Source: Corynebacterium xerosis NBRC 16721 = ATCC 373
GTDB lineage: Bacteria > Actinomycetota > Actinomycetes > Mycobacteriales > Mycobacteriaceae
Reading direction: 5' to 3'
Length of the DNA stretch: 64,000 bases
Assembly (NCBI RefSeq): GCF_001552415.1
Contig: NZ_BCRD01000003.1
Coordinates: 1-64,000, forward strand
The notes under the pieces are model-generated. The model saw only the letters and a program-made list of their open reading frames with translations. It was not told the origin of the DNA and searched no databases. Below, in pieces: positions 43,164 through 51,121 of the stretch (positions are counted from its first letter, which is position 1; each line of letters begins with the position of its first letter). Both the position numbers and the translations under genes were made by a program.

Positions 43164-44023
43164 GCCCGAGGTTCGCGAGCCGAGCGCGATGAGACACTCC
43201 CCCGCAGCAGGTACACGACCAGACCAATGGCAACGAGAACCAGCACGCCCAACACCACCCACAGATCAGTTACCGCACCCGACACGCTGGTCAGCCACTC
43301 CTGCATCGCGAATTGTTGATCAACCGTCGTCGCACCACCGAGCCCCGCGGTACCGCCGGTGACGATGAACAGCACACCCAACATCACCAGCACCACACCG
43401 GCAATGAGCGACAGCGAATTCGTGCGCACCGGGCCGATCTGCACGGGCTTCGGGCGCAACCATGACCGGGACCCGAGGTCGAACTTCTCCCACAGCAGAG
43501 CCATGAGCAGAAGGGGCGCCCCCATGCCCAATGCGTACACGGCCATCAACAAACCACCCTGCACGGGCGAGCCACCGGCCAAAGCGACGGTCAGGATCGC
43601 TCCGAGCAACGGCCCCGAACAGAACCCCGCCAGCCCGTACACCGCACCGAGCACCGCGACGTTGAGGATCCCGGTCCCCCGGGCCGCGCCACCGACGCGG
43701 CCGCCGTCGACTCCGCCACCGACGCGGAAACCTCCGCCGAGCGCCGTGAACACGCCCAATGCGATCACCACCAGCCCAGCGATCAATGTCACCGTCCCCC
43801 GATGAATGGTCAGCAACGACCCGATCGCGCCGATGCCCGCGCCCATCGGCACCAGCACGGCGATCATGCCCAGGTAAAACACGACCGTGCGCTGCACGAG
43901 CTTTCCCACGCCATCGAAGGCGTAGGCGAAAAACGATGGCAACAGCAGCGCCGAGCACGGGCTGAGCAGCGACAGCAGTCCGCCCAAGAATGCGCCCGCG
44001 ACGCCGATGGATCCCACTCCCAT
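43160..44023 (-). CDS. CcdA-type thiol:disulfide transport protein
   Basis: A 287-residue membrane protein of the CcdA/DsbD-beta type that carries reducing power across the membrane. Two pseudo-repeats each bring one redox cysteine: LLSPCSALLLPSFFAYAF near 20-37 and LAGFCSGPLLGAILTVAL near 131-148. About seven helices; helix 7 is followed by a basic tail. The start is the ATG at 44023, 4 bp after the DsbA-type gene, so they are one unit. It partners the DsbA-type protein rather than a c-type cytochrome system, for which no other gene is nearby. Confidence 0.9.
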   Translation of the reverse strand: MGVGSIGVAGAFLGGLLSLLSPCSALLLPSFFAYAFDGVGKLVQRTVVFYLGMIAVLVPMGAGIGAIGSLLTIHRGTVTLIAGLVVIALGVFTALGGGFRVGGGVDGGRVGGAARGTGILNVAVLGAVYGLAGFCSGPLLGAILTVALAGGSPVQGGLLMAVYALGMGAPLLLMALLWEKFDLGSRSWLRPKPVQIGPVRTNSLSLIAGVVLVMLGVLFIVTGGTAGLGGATTVDQQFAMQEWLTSVSGAVTDLWVVLGVLVLVAIGLVVYLLRGSVSSRSAREPRA

Positions 44024-44027
44024 GCGG

Positions 44028-44849
44028 CTACTCCGCCGGCTCGACCGGCGTCCGCAGGTGCTCCGGCAGCTGCGATTCGATGGCTTCGACGAACGTCTCC
44101 AGCGGCTGCGCGCCCACGATCACGCCGGCGCCCACGATGAACGTCGGCGTCGAATTCACGCCGTACAGCGAACCCTCTTCGGCGTCCTTGGCGATCGCCT
44201 CGTCGAAACGGTCCGACAGCATGTCCCCGCGGAACTTCTCCAGGTCCGGGATGCCGGCCTGCTCGGCGAAGGCCATCAACGTCTGCTCGTTGAGGTCCGC
44301 ATGCCCGCGCTCGGGGGCGGCGGCCATGACGACGCGGTGGAAATCTTGGAACTTGTCCTGCTCTGCGGCGGCCCGGCCGGCACGTGCGGCGACCATCGAC
44401 TCGTCGCCGAAGATCGGCATGTCGCGCCACTCGATGCGCAGCTTGCCGGTGTCGACGTAGTCCCGCACCAGGGCCGGCTCCATGTCGCGGGCGAACTTCG
44501 CGCAGAAGGGACAGCGCCAGTCCGAATAATTGACCAGTACGACCGGCGCATTCACCTCGCCCATGGCCATCCGGTCGCCGGCGTCGCGGCGGGCGAGGAA
44601 GCTCAGGCCCTCATCACCCGAACCGGCGTCCGCATCCGGGGTGCCGCCCTGGCCGGATGCCGCATCACCGCCCGCATCGGTGGTCGCGGCGCTGTTCGCC
44701 GAGCCAGAGCCGGAGCCCGATCCCGAGCCGCCCCACATCATGTATCCGCCGACGCCGATGATCAGCAGAACGACCACCACCAGCGCGATCACCGCCGGCA
44801 CCATCCCGGGCGCGGCCTTGCTGCGGCGAGTGGTCGGGGTATCGCTCAT
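44028..44849 (-). CDS. membrane-anchored DsbA-type thiol oxidoreductase
   Basis: A 273-residue protein: a cytoplasmic head, one helix (about 16-40), a 45-residue Gly/Ser/Asp-rich spacer, and an extracytoplasmic thioredoxin fold. The active site is SDWRCPFCAKF (CPFC near 112-115) and the cis-proline loop is VNSTPTFIVG. CPFC suggests an oxidase or isomerase role for exported proteins. The ATG at 44847-44849 has GGAGA before it. Three 11-bp tandem repeats lie 20-52 bp upstream. The ccdA-like gene follows 4 bp later. Confidence 0.92.
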   Translation of the reverse strand: MSDTPTTRRSKAAPGMVPAVIALVVVVLLIIGVGGYMMWGGSGSGSGSGSANSAATTDAGGDAASGQGGTPDADAGSGDEGLSFLARRDAGDRMAMGEVNAPVVLVNYSDWRCPFCAKFARDMEPALVRDYVDTGKLRIEWRDMPIFGDESMVAARAGRAAAEQDKFQDFHRVVMAAAPERGHADLNEQTLMAFAEQAGIPDLEKFRGDMLSDRFDEAIAKDAEEGSLYGVNSTPTFIVGAGVIVGAQPLETFVEAIESQLPEHLRTPVEPAE

Positions 44850-44868
44850 GGGATCTCCGGTTTCGTGT

Positions 44869-44901
44869 CTGCTCGGATACTGCTCGGGTACTGCTCGGGT
44901 A
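44869..44901. repeat. three 11-bp tandem repeats upstream of the DsbA-type gene
   Basis: CTGCTCGGATA, CTGCTCGGGTA, CTGCTCGGGTA follow one another exactly, then CTGCT of a partial fourth. The 11-bp period is one turn of DNA, as in direct-repeat binding sites of OmpR-type regulators. Confidence 0.7.
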
Positions 44902-44978
44902 CTGCTTTGCGACGGCCATCTCCCCGCCGTCCGCTGCATCATTCGAATGCGCCCCACGGTATCCCACGGGCGCACGAA

Positions 44979-45013
44979 AGTGGGGCCACCCCCTTCACGG
45001 GAATGGCCCCACT
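44979..45013 (-). terminator. purL terminator
   Basis: On the minus strand AGTGGGGCCA pairs with TGGCCCCACT across a 15-base loop, followed by TTTCG, 21 bp after the purL stop. Confidence 0.75.
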
Positions 45014-45033
45014 GGTTCGGCGAACGGCCGTCG

Positions 45034-47376
45034 CTACTCCGCCTCGACCACCGAGTTCGCACCCACGGCGTGGGCGAACAGGTTCGGCAGGGTGTCGCGC
45101 CAGGCGGACTCCGCCTCGGCGAGCGGGATCTCGAAGGAGATCTCGCCACCGGAGACGCGGATGACCTTTTCGGCGTCGCCCGTCAGCACGCGGCCGATCT
45201 TCGCGAACGGCACGCCCACCTCGGCCGCGCGGGCCTCCAGCTCCGCGGCGTCGGCCTCTCGGACGGCCACGAGGGCGCGGGACGCCGACTCGGAGAACAG
45301 GGCCACGAACGGGTCGGCCGAGACGTCGTCAAGCGAAATCTCGATGCCGACGCCCGACTGGACCGCGGCCTCGACGACGGCCTGCGACAGGCCGCCCTCC
45401 GACAGGTCGCGCGCGGCGGTGGCGAAGTGCTCGCCGCGGGACTCGATGGTGCCGTGGAAGAACTGCGTCAGCTTGTCCTCGTCGGCCAGGTCGATGGCCG
45501 GCGGCATGCCGCCCAGCGCATCGTGGGCGACCTGCTGCCAGATCGAACCGCCCAGCTCGTCGGCGGTGTCGCCGAGGAGGTACAGGACCTCGTCGTCGGC
45601 GCCGTCCTGCGCGAGGCGGTTGCCGATGATCTTTTCCACGTCCTCCACGATGCCCAGCACCGCGATGACCGGGGTCGGCAGGATCGGCTCGTCGCCGGTC
45701 TGGTTGTAGAACGACACGTTGCCGCCGGTGACGGGCACGTCCAGCTCGGCGGCGCCGTCGGCCAGGCCGCGGACGGCCTCGGCGAACTGCCACATGGCGT
45801 CCGGGTTCTCCGGCGAGCCGAAGTTCAGGCAGTTCGACACCGCGTACGGCATCGCGCCGGTGACGGACACGTTGCGGTGCGCCTCGGCCAGCGCCAGTCG
45901 GACGCCCGTGCGCGGGTCGAGCTTGGTGTAGCGGCCCGACGCGTCGGTGGAGATGGCCACGCCGCGGCCGGTCTCCTCGTTGACGCGCAGCACGCCGGCG
46001 TCGGCGTGCTTCGCGGCGACGGTGTTGCCGCGCACGTAGCGGTCGTACTGCTCGGTGATGTGCGCGCGCGAGCACAACGCCGGCGAGGCGGCGAGGTCCA
46101 GCACGGTCTTGCGCAGCTCGTCCGACGACGACGGGCGGGCCAGCTCCGGGTCCGCCTGCAGCGCGTCCTGCCACTCCGGGCGGGCGTACGGGCGGTGGTA
46201 GGTCGGGCCCTCGTCGGCGATGGTCTTCGGCGGGGCGTCGACGACCGTCTTGCCGCCGTGGGTGATGACCAGGTTGGTGCCGTCGGTGACCACGCCGATG
46301 TCGGACGCGATGACGTCCCACTTGGCGCAGATGGCCATGAACTCGTCCATGTCCTCCGGCTTCACCACGGCGCACATGCGCTCCTGGGACTCCGACGACA
46401 GGATCTCCGCGGCGGTCATGTTCTCCGCGCGCAGGTGCACGTTGTCCAGGTTGACCTCCATGCCGCCGTCGCCGGCGGCCGCCAGCTCCGACACGGCGCA
46501 AGACAGTCCCGCGCCGCCGAGGTCCTGGATGCCGACGACGACGCCGGCCTTGTACAGGTCGAGGCAGCACTCGATGAGCACCTTCTCGGCGAACGGGTCG
46601 CCGACCTGGACGGCCGGCAGCTTGCGCTCCGCGCCCTCCTCGAAGGTGTCCGACGCCAGCACCGACACGCCGCCGATGCCGTCGAGGCCCGTGCGGGAGC
46701 CGAAGAGCACGACGCGGTTGCCGGTGCCCGACGCGAACGCCAGGTGCAGGTCCTCGACCGGCAGCACGCCGACGCACAGCGCATTGACCAGGGGGTTGCC
46801 GGCGTAGGACTCGTCGAAGACGGTCTCGCCGCCGATGTTCGGCAGGCCCAGGCAGTTGCCGTAGCCGCCGACGCCGGCGACGACGCCGGGCAGCACGCGC
46901 TGCGTGTCCGGGGCGTCGGCCGCGCCGAAGCGCAGCTGGTCCATCACGGCGACCGGGCGGGCGCCCATGGCCATGATGTCGCGGACGATGCCGCCGACGC
47001 CGGTGGCGGCGCCCTGATACGGCTCGACGTAGGACGGGTGGTTGTGGGACTCGACCTTGAAGGTGACGGCCCAGCCGTCGCCGATGTCGACGACGCCGGC
47101 GTTCTCGCCGATGCCGGCGAGCATCTTCTCCTTCATCGCGTCGGTCGTGGTCTCGCCGAAGTAGCGCAGGTGCACCTTCGACGACTTGTAGGAGCAGTGC
47201 TCGGACCACATGACGGAGTACATGGCCAGCTCGGCGTCGGTGGGGCGGCGGCCGAGGATCTCGCGGATGCGGGCGTACTCGTCCTCCTTCAGTCCCAGCT
47301 CGGCCCAGGGCTGATCCAGCTCGGGAGTGGCGGCGGCGTTGTCGACGGTGTCGTCGTGGACGTTGATGTCGGTCAT
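45034..47376 (-). CDS. purL: phosphoribosylformylglycinamidine synthase, large subunit
   Basis: ATP-dependent amidation step 4 of purine synthesis. The 780 residues are the short type that needs separate PurQ and PurS, both just upstream. Blocks seen are [15 protein letters not shown] near 55-70, [32 protein letters not shown] (split about 105-140), [26 protein letters not shown] and [12 protein letters not shown]. It follows purQ by 13 bp. One copy of the dispersed 11-mer encodes SLDDV near its C-terminus. Confidence 0.97.
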   Translation of the reverse strand: MTDINVHDDTVDNAAATPELDQPWAELGLKEDEYARIREILGRRPTDAELAMYSVMWSEHCSYKSSKVHLRYFGETTTDAMKEKMLAGIGENAGVVDIGDGWAVTFKVESHNHPSYVEPYQGAATGVGGIVRDIMAMGARPVAVMDQLRFGAADAPDTQRVLPGVVAGVGGYGNCLGLPNIGGETVFDESYAGNPLVNALCVGVLPVEDLHLAFASGTGNRVVLFGSRTGLDGIGGVSVLASDTFEEGAERKLPAVQVGDPFAEKVLIECCLDLYKAGVVVGIQDLGGAGLSCAVSELAAAGDGGMEVNLDNVHLRAENMTAAEILSSESQERMCAVVKPEDMDEFMAICAKWDVIASDIGVVTDGTNLVITHGGKTVVDAPPKTIADEGPTYHRPYARPEWQDALQADPELARPSSSDELRKTVLDLAASPALCSRAHITEQYDRYVRGNTVAAKHADAGVLRVNEETGRGVAISTDASGRYTKLDPRTGVRLALAEAHRNVSVTGAMPYAVSNCLNFGSPENPDAMWQFAEAVRGLADGAAELDVPVTGGNVSFYNQTGDEPILPTPVIAVLGIVEDVEKIIGNRLAQDGADDEVLYLLGDTADELGGSIWQQVAHDALGGMPPAIDLADEDKLTQFFHGTIESRGEHFATAARDLSEGGLSQAVVEAAVQSGVGIEISLDDVSADPFVALFSESASRALVAVREADAAELEARAAEVGVPFAKIGRVLTGDAEKVIRVSGGEISFEIPLAEAESAWRDTLPNLFAHAVGANSVVEAE

Positions 47377-47389
47377 GGCGATCCTCCCT

Positions 47390-48061
47390 TTACGCGCCGA
47401 TGGTGGAGACGGCGGACAGGAACAGCTCGAGACCGTCGAGCGACGGGCCGGTCAGCGCCTCGACGGCGTGCTCCGGGTGCGGCATGAGGCCCACGACGCG
47501 GCCGTCGGCGCTGCACACGCCGGCGATGTCGTTGATGGAGCCGTTGGGGTTCTCGACGTAGCGGAACACCACGCGGCCCTCCTCCTCCAGCTCGCGGATG
47601 GTATCGGGGGCGGCCTGGAAGCGGCCCTCGCCGTGCTTCGAGGGGATGAGGATCTCCTGGCCGGCCGACAGCGACGACGTCCAGGCGGTGTCGGAATTCT
47701 CGACCTTCAGGTGCAGGTCGCGGCACACGAAGTGCAGGCCCTCGTTGCGGGTCAGCGCGCCCGGCAGCAGGCCGGACTCGGTGAGCACCTGGAAACCGTT
47801 GCAGATGCCCAGCACGGGCATGCCCTTGCCGGCGGCGTCGATGACGGAGCGCATGACGGGCGCCAGCGCCGAGATCGCGCCGGTGCGCAGGTAGTCGCCG
47901 TAGGAGAAGCCGCCCGGGATGACGACGGCGTCGACGCCCTTCAGGTCGGCGTCGGCGTGCCACAGCTCGACCGGCTCGGCGCCGGCCAGGCGGGCGGCGC
48001 GCAGCGCGTCGACGTCATCGAGCGTGCCGGGGAAGGTGATGACGCCGATCTTGGCGGTCAC
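47390..48061 (-). CDS. purQ: phosphoribosylformylglycinamidine synthase, glutaminase subunit
   Basis: Supplies ammonia from glutamine to PurL. The 223 residues are a class-I glutaminase: [12 protein letters not shown] at the N-terminus, nucleophile cysteine in [13 protein letters not shown] (near 88), and the His/Glu pair in MPHPEHA near 196-202. The GTG at 48059-48061 overlaps the purS stop by 4 bases. A longer frame upstream would overlap all of purS and is rejected. Confidence 0.97.
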   Translation of the reverse strand: MTAKIGVITFPGTLDDVDALRAARLAGAEPVELWHADADLKGVDAVVIPGGFSYGDYLRTGAISALAPVMRSVIDAAGKGMPVLGICNGFQVLTESGLLPGALTRNEGLHFVCRDLHLKVENSDTAWTSSLSAGQEILIPSKHGEGRFQAAPDTIRELEEEGRVVFRYVENPNGSINDIAGVCSADGRVVGLMPHPEHAVEALTGPSLDGLELFLSAVSTIGA

Positions 48062-48300
48062 TTGCCCTCCCCGCGCACGACCTCGAAATCTTCGATGACC
48101 ATGTTGGCCAGCAGCGTCTCCGCCAGCCGGCCGAGATCTTCGTCGGTGACCGAATCGTCGACCTCGAGCTCGAATCGCTTGCCCTGGCGAACGTCGGACA
48201 CCCCGGAGACGCCGATGCGCCCCAGAGCCCGGTGGACGGCCTGGCCCTGCGGGTCGAGGATCTCCGCCTTGGGCATCACATTGACAACTACACGCGCCAC
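48058..48300 (-). CDS. purS: phosphoribosylformylglycinamidine synthase, PurS subunit
   Basis: A small 80-residue bridging subunit between PurL and Pur[25 protein letters not shown] and FELEVDD are the PurS signatures (split about 3-52), the fold being a small alpha/beta dimer. The GTG at 48298-48300 has AGGAG at the right distance; a 21-residue upstream extension has no support. It heads the purS-purQ-purL operon. The CHAP-like gene begins 110 bp away in the other direction. Confidence 0.95.
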   Translation of the reverse strand: MARVVVNVMPKAEILDPQGQAVHRALGRIGVSGVSDVRQGKRFELEVDDSVTDEDLGRLAETLLANMVIEDFEVVRGEGK

Positions 48301-48398
48301 GTAAGTGCTCCTGTTGTTTGGTGGGAAGCCCCGCCTGGTCGCGGGACGCATATCCGGGGTCAACTCTACTAGGCGGCGGGGCGATCCCCACCCGCCGC

Positions 48399-48404
48399 TA
48401 TCCT
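48399..48404 (+). promoter_or_regulatory. -10 element of the CHAP-like gene
   Basis: TATCCT lies six bases before the ATG at 48411, with no ribosome site: leaderless. Confidence 0.45.
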
Positions 48405-48410
48405 GTCGGC

Positions 48411-49379
48411 ATGACCGACGCCCGCGAACCCCGCCGTTTCGGCCCCGTGCCGTGGCCGATTCTGCTATTGGCCTTCGTTTTCGTGTTCGGGGCGGCGATG
48501 ACGCTGTGGGGCCCGGTCAATCTTCTGGCCTGGCGCGGGGGCACCTTCCCCGCACCGGATCCGGAGCGCCCCGTGTACCAGCAGAAGATCGTCGAGATCA
48601 CCCGCGTCCAGCACGAGGACCAGCCGGACGGCTCCAGGTACTTCACGCGCGGGGACGCGGGCGCCGGGCCGTCGGAAAGCGGGATCCCGCCGAAGGACGG
48701 GGCCGCCCCGGATCCCGATGGTCCGTGGGACGCGGCATTCGTGTCGTGGGTGCTCAGCGAGGCCGGGCTGCCCGTGCGCGCGGAGAAGCCGGGGAACCCG
48801 GATGCGTGGCTGGTCGCCGACACGCTGGAGCTGGCCGGTGCGATGGCCGACCGCGGCGCGTACATCGACGCGGAGGCGGATCCGGAGTTTTCGCCGCAGG
48901 TGGGCGACCTGGTCTTCTACGACTACCCGTGGCCGTTCGGGTACCACGTCAACATGGTCGTGGCCGTGCACGGCGACGTGGTCACCGTCGGCGGCGACGA
49001 GCTCGGCGGCGTGGGCCTGGCCAGCATGAACCTGCGCAATCGCGGGGGGATCATGGGCTGGGGCGCCACCGGGCGGCTGGAGGACCCGGCCGCGGCGGAG
49101 GCTGCGGCGGAAGCGGCGGGCGCCGGGGCGGATGATCCGCTGGATCCCGACGACGTGCCCGAAGACGAGGAACCGGACCCGGAGGTCGGCCCCCCGCCCC
49201 ACCGTCACACCGGCAAGTGCTACTCGATCAGGTCGATGATCGCGTCGTCGTCGGGCTCGGTGCGGGGGCGGAAACGGCCCACGATCTCGCCGGAGTCGTC
49301 GATGACGAACTTCTCGAAGTTCCACGCGACGTCGCCGGCCTCGCCGTCGGCGTCGGCGACCTGCGTCAATCGCCGATAG
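48411..49379 (+). CDS. CHAP-like envelope protein, catalytic cysteine missing
   Basis: A 322-residue protein: a basic cytoplasmic head, one helix (about 15-38), and an extracytoplasmic CHAP/NlpC-like domain. WDAAFVSWVLSEAGL (106-120), PQVGDLVFYDY and GYHVNMVVAV with His179 match the amidase fold, but the position of the catalytic cysteine, normally the residue after the first Trp (W-C-x-x-F-V-S-W), holds Asp107. It is probably a binding or regulatory protein. A Glu/Asp/Ala-rich tail follows residue 235. The last 53 codons run antisense through the peroxidase gene because no stop occurs before 49379; the tail is likely unconserved. Confidence 0.75.
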   Translation: MTDAREPRRFGPVPWPILLLAFVFVFGAAMTLWGPVNLLAWRGGTFPAPDPERPVYQQKIVEITRVQHEDQPDGSRYFTRGDAGAGPSESGIPPKDGAAPDPDGPWDAAFVSWVLSEAGLPVRAEKPGNPDAWLVADTLELAGAMADRGAYIDAEADPEFSPQVGDLVFYDYPWPFGYHVNMVVAVHGDVVTVGGDELGGVGLASMNLRNRGGIMGWGATGRLEDPAAAEAAAEAAGAGADDPLDPDDVPEDEEPDPEVGPPPHRHTGKCYSIRSMIASSSGSVRGRKRPTISPESSMTNFSKFHATSPASPSASATCVNRR

Positions 49380-49708
49380 AGCGGATGGGCACTCTCGCCG
49401 TTGACGTCGATCTTGGCGAACAGGGGGAACGTCACTCCGTAGTTGGCGTCGCAGAAATCGGCGATCTGCTCCTCGGTGCCGGGCTCCTGGCCACCGAACT
49501 GGTTGCAGGGGAAGCCCAGGACGAAGAAGCCGCGCATGGCGAACTCCTCCTGCAGCTCCTGCAGGGCGCGGTACTGCTCCGTCAGGCCGCACTCGCTGGC
49601 GACGTTGACGATGAGCAGGACGTGGCCCGCCCACTCCGCCAGCGTGGTCTCGCGGCCGTCGATGGTGGTGACGGGGATGTCGTACAGGGTGCCGTTGCTG
49701 TCGCTCAT
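49220..49708 (-). CDS. glutathione-peroxidase-family peroxidase (probable mycothiol peroxidase)
   Basis: A 162-residue thiol peroxidase. The peroxidatic residue is Cys40 in NVASECGLTEQY, the likely resolving Cys68 is in LGFPCNQFGGQEP, and the catalytic Gln74 and Trp129-Asn130 complete the tetrad. It is a cysteine, not a selenocysteine, enzyme. In C. glutamicum the homologue uses mycothiol/mycoredoxin and thioredoxin; the same is inferred here because mshD is present. Its ATG overlaps the stop of the DUF2334 gene upstream (ATGA). Its 3' end is overlapped by the CHAP-like frame. Confidence 0.93.
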   Translation of the reverse strand: MSDSNGTLYDIPVTTIDGRETTLAEWAGHVLLIVNVASECGLTEQYRALQELQEEFAMRGFFVLGFPCNQFGGQEPGTEEQIADFCDANYGVTFPLFAKIDVNGESAHPLYRRLTQVADADGEAGDVAWNFEKFVIDDSGEIVGRFRPRTEPDDDAIIDLIE

Positions 49709-50406
49709 GCCGCCCATCGTAGGGGCACCGCACCGTAACCGGCAGGGCTGACGCCGGCGGACATGGCCAGATCGAGCAGGCGGAGGATGTCGCGGCGCAC
49801 CTTCTCGTCGCGCAGCCGGGCCGCCGACACCGAGATGCGGATCGGGCGGCCGTCGGCGATGGCCCGGTTGACGGAGTTGCGCATCGCCCGGCGCCACCAG
49901 CGCGCCGCGCCGAAGCCTTCGCCGACGGCCAGCACGCGGGTCGGGTCGGTGGCGCCGGTGGCCAGGTCGTGGACGCCGTGCAGATCGGCGGCGATGCGGA
50001 AGCCCAGTTCCGGCAGCACCTCCAGCGTGCCCGGCGACATCAGCCACTTCGGCGGGGCGAAGATGTCGGTCTCCAGCTCCAGCGCCTTCATCTGGCGGGT
50101 GGCCGCCGTCAGGCGCAGGCGCGCCTCGTGGGAATCGAGCGCCGCGAATTCGCCGCGGCGACCGCGATCCGATTGGTCGTAACCGGCCAGCAGGATCTCC
50201 GACCCCTCGTCGCGCCGCCGCCGCACCCAGTCCAGCACCGCCGGCGAATCGCGCAGGGTCCAGTCCGCGCCCAGATGCGGGGCGACCAGCAGCGACGGGG
50301 TGATGCCCCGGAATTCGAGGGCGGCGATGAAGCGTGCGGCGTCGAGCAACCGGTCATCCCGGATACCCGACACCGACACCACGAGAGCGGGAGAGATGGC
50401 GGTCAT
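49705..50406 (-). CDS. DUF2334-type polysaccharide deacetylase-like protein
   Basis: A 233-residue protein with the NodB-like deacetylase fold in reduced form. PALVVSVSGIRDDRLLDAARFIAALEFRGITPSLLVAPHL (split about 6-45) and ILLAGYDQSDRGR match DUF2334. The usual metal Asp and His-x-x-x-His are not obvious: the first motif has VSVSG instead of V-S-F-D-D, and the second has LLAGYDQ rather than an LxxHGY pattern, so enzymatic activity is doubtful. It is coupled to the peroxidase gene by a 4-base overlap. Confidence 0.7.
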   Translation of the reverse strand: MTAISPALVVSVSGIRDDRLLDAARFIAALEFRGITPSLLVAPHLGADWTLRDSPAVLDWVRRRRDEGSEILLAGYDQSDRGRRGEFAALDSHEARLRLTAATRQMKALELETDIFAPPKWLMSPGTLEVLPELGFRIAADLHGVHDLATGATDPTRVLAVGEGFGAARWWRRAMRNSVNRAIADGRPIRISVSAARLRDEKVRRDILRLLDLAMSAGVSPAGYGAVPLRWAA

Positions 50407-50498
50407 GCGGCCATCAGAACATCACGGGGTGAATTCGCGGTGACGGTCGATGGAACACCGGGTCAAGGCCAGATGACGGCTCGGCCCCGGTACCCGAT

Positions 50499-51107
50499 TC
50501 AGTCCCAGTGCACGACCTCGTCGAGTTCCAGCCCCTTGCGCCAGCCGAACGCCTCCAAGTCCCGGACCTCGGCCAGGTGGGTCACCGGGCCCAAGCACAG
50601 CCACGCGACGGGCCGCACGGGCTTTTCGACGCCGATGAACTCCGCCAGGAATTCCTCCCGGTAGAAGCTCACCCAGCCGATCCCGGCGCCCTCGGCGGTG
50701 GCCGCCAGCCACATGTTCTCGATGGCCAGCGCCACGGACATCAGGCCGGTGTCGTCGACCGTGTGCCGGCCGAGGATGTTCGGGCCGCCGCGGGTCGGGT
50801 CGTACGTCACCACGACGCCGGTGCCGGATTCCACGATGCCCTCGATGCGGATCGGGTTGAAGGTGTCCCGGCGGTCGTCGGGAAGCGATTCGGCGAAGTC
50901 GTCGCGGCAACCGGCCACGTGCTCGGCGAACGCGCGCAGGCGCTCGGGACGGCGCACCACGTGGAAATCCCACGGCTGCGACAGCCCCACCGACGGGGCG
51001 GCGTGGCCGGCGGCGAGGATGCGCATCAGGGCGTCGTCGCCGATGACCTCGCCGCTGAACTCGCGGCGCACGTCTCGGCGGCGGCCGATGGCCTCGTAGA
51101 TGTCCAT
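50499..51107 (-). CDS. bluB: 5,6-dimethylbenzimidazole synthase
   Basis: Oxygen-dependent FMN enzyme that breaks down FMN to form the lower ligand of cobalamin. The 202 residues are a flavin-reductase-like fold with RRRDVRREFSG near 8-18, APSVGLSQPWDFHVV near 35-49 and the BluB-specific RGGPNILGRHT near 105-116. It is flavin-destructase rather than nitroreductase type by that last block. It lies far from cbiMNQO but belongs to the same theme. The ATG at 51105-51107 is taken; 14 bp separate it from ptrB. Confidence 0.9.
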   Translation of the reverse strand: MDIYEAIGRRRDVRREFSGEVIGDDALMRILAAGHAAPSVGLSQPWDFHVVRRPERLRAFAEHVAGCRDDFAESLPDDRRDTFNPIRIEGIVESGTGVVVTYDPTRGGPNILGRHTVDDTGLMSVALAIENMWLAATAEGAGIGWVSFYREEFLAEFIGVEKPVRPVAWLCLGPVTHLAEVRDLEAFGWRKGLELDEVVHWD

Positions 51108-51121
51108 GCCGTCCCTTCCGG

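Noticed and set aside
44530-47487. Very long plus-strand open frame opposite purL
   Set aside because: Composition follows from purL codons read backwards in high-GC DNA; no motif or start site, and purL, purQ and purS explain the DNA.
49220-49708. Selenocysteine in the peroxidase
   Set aside because: The codon is for cysteine and no in-frame TGA occurs.
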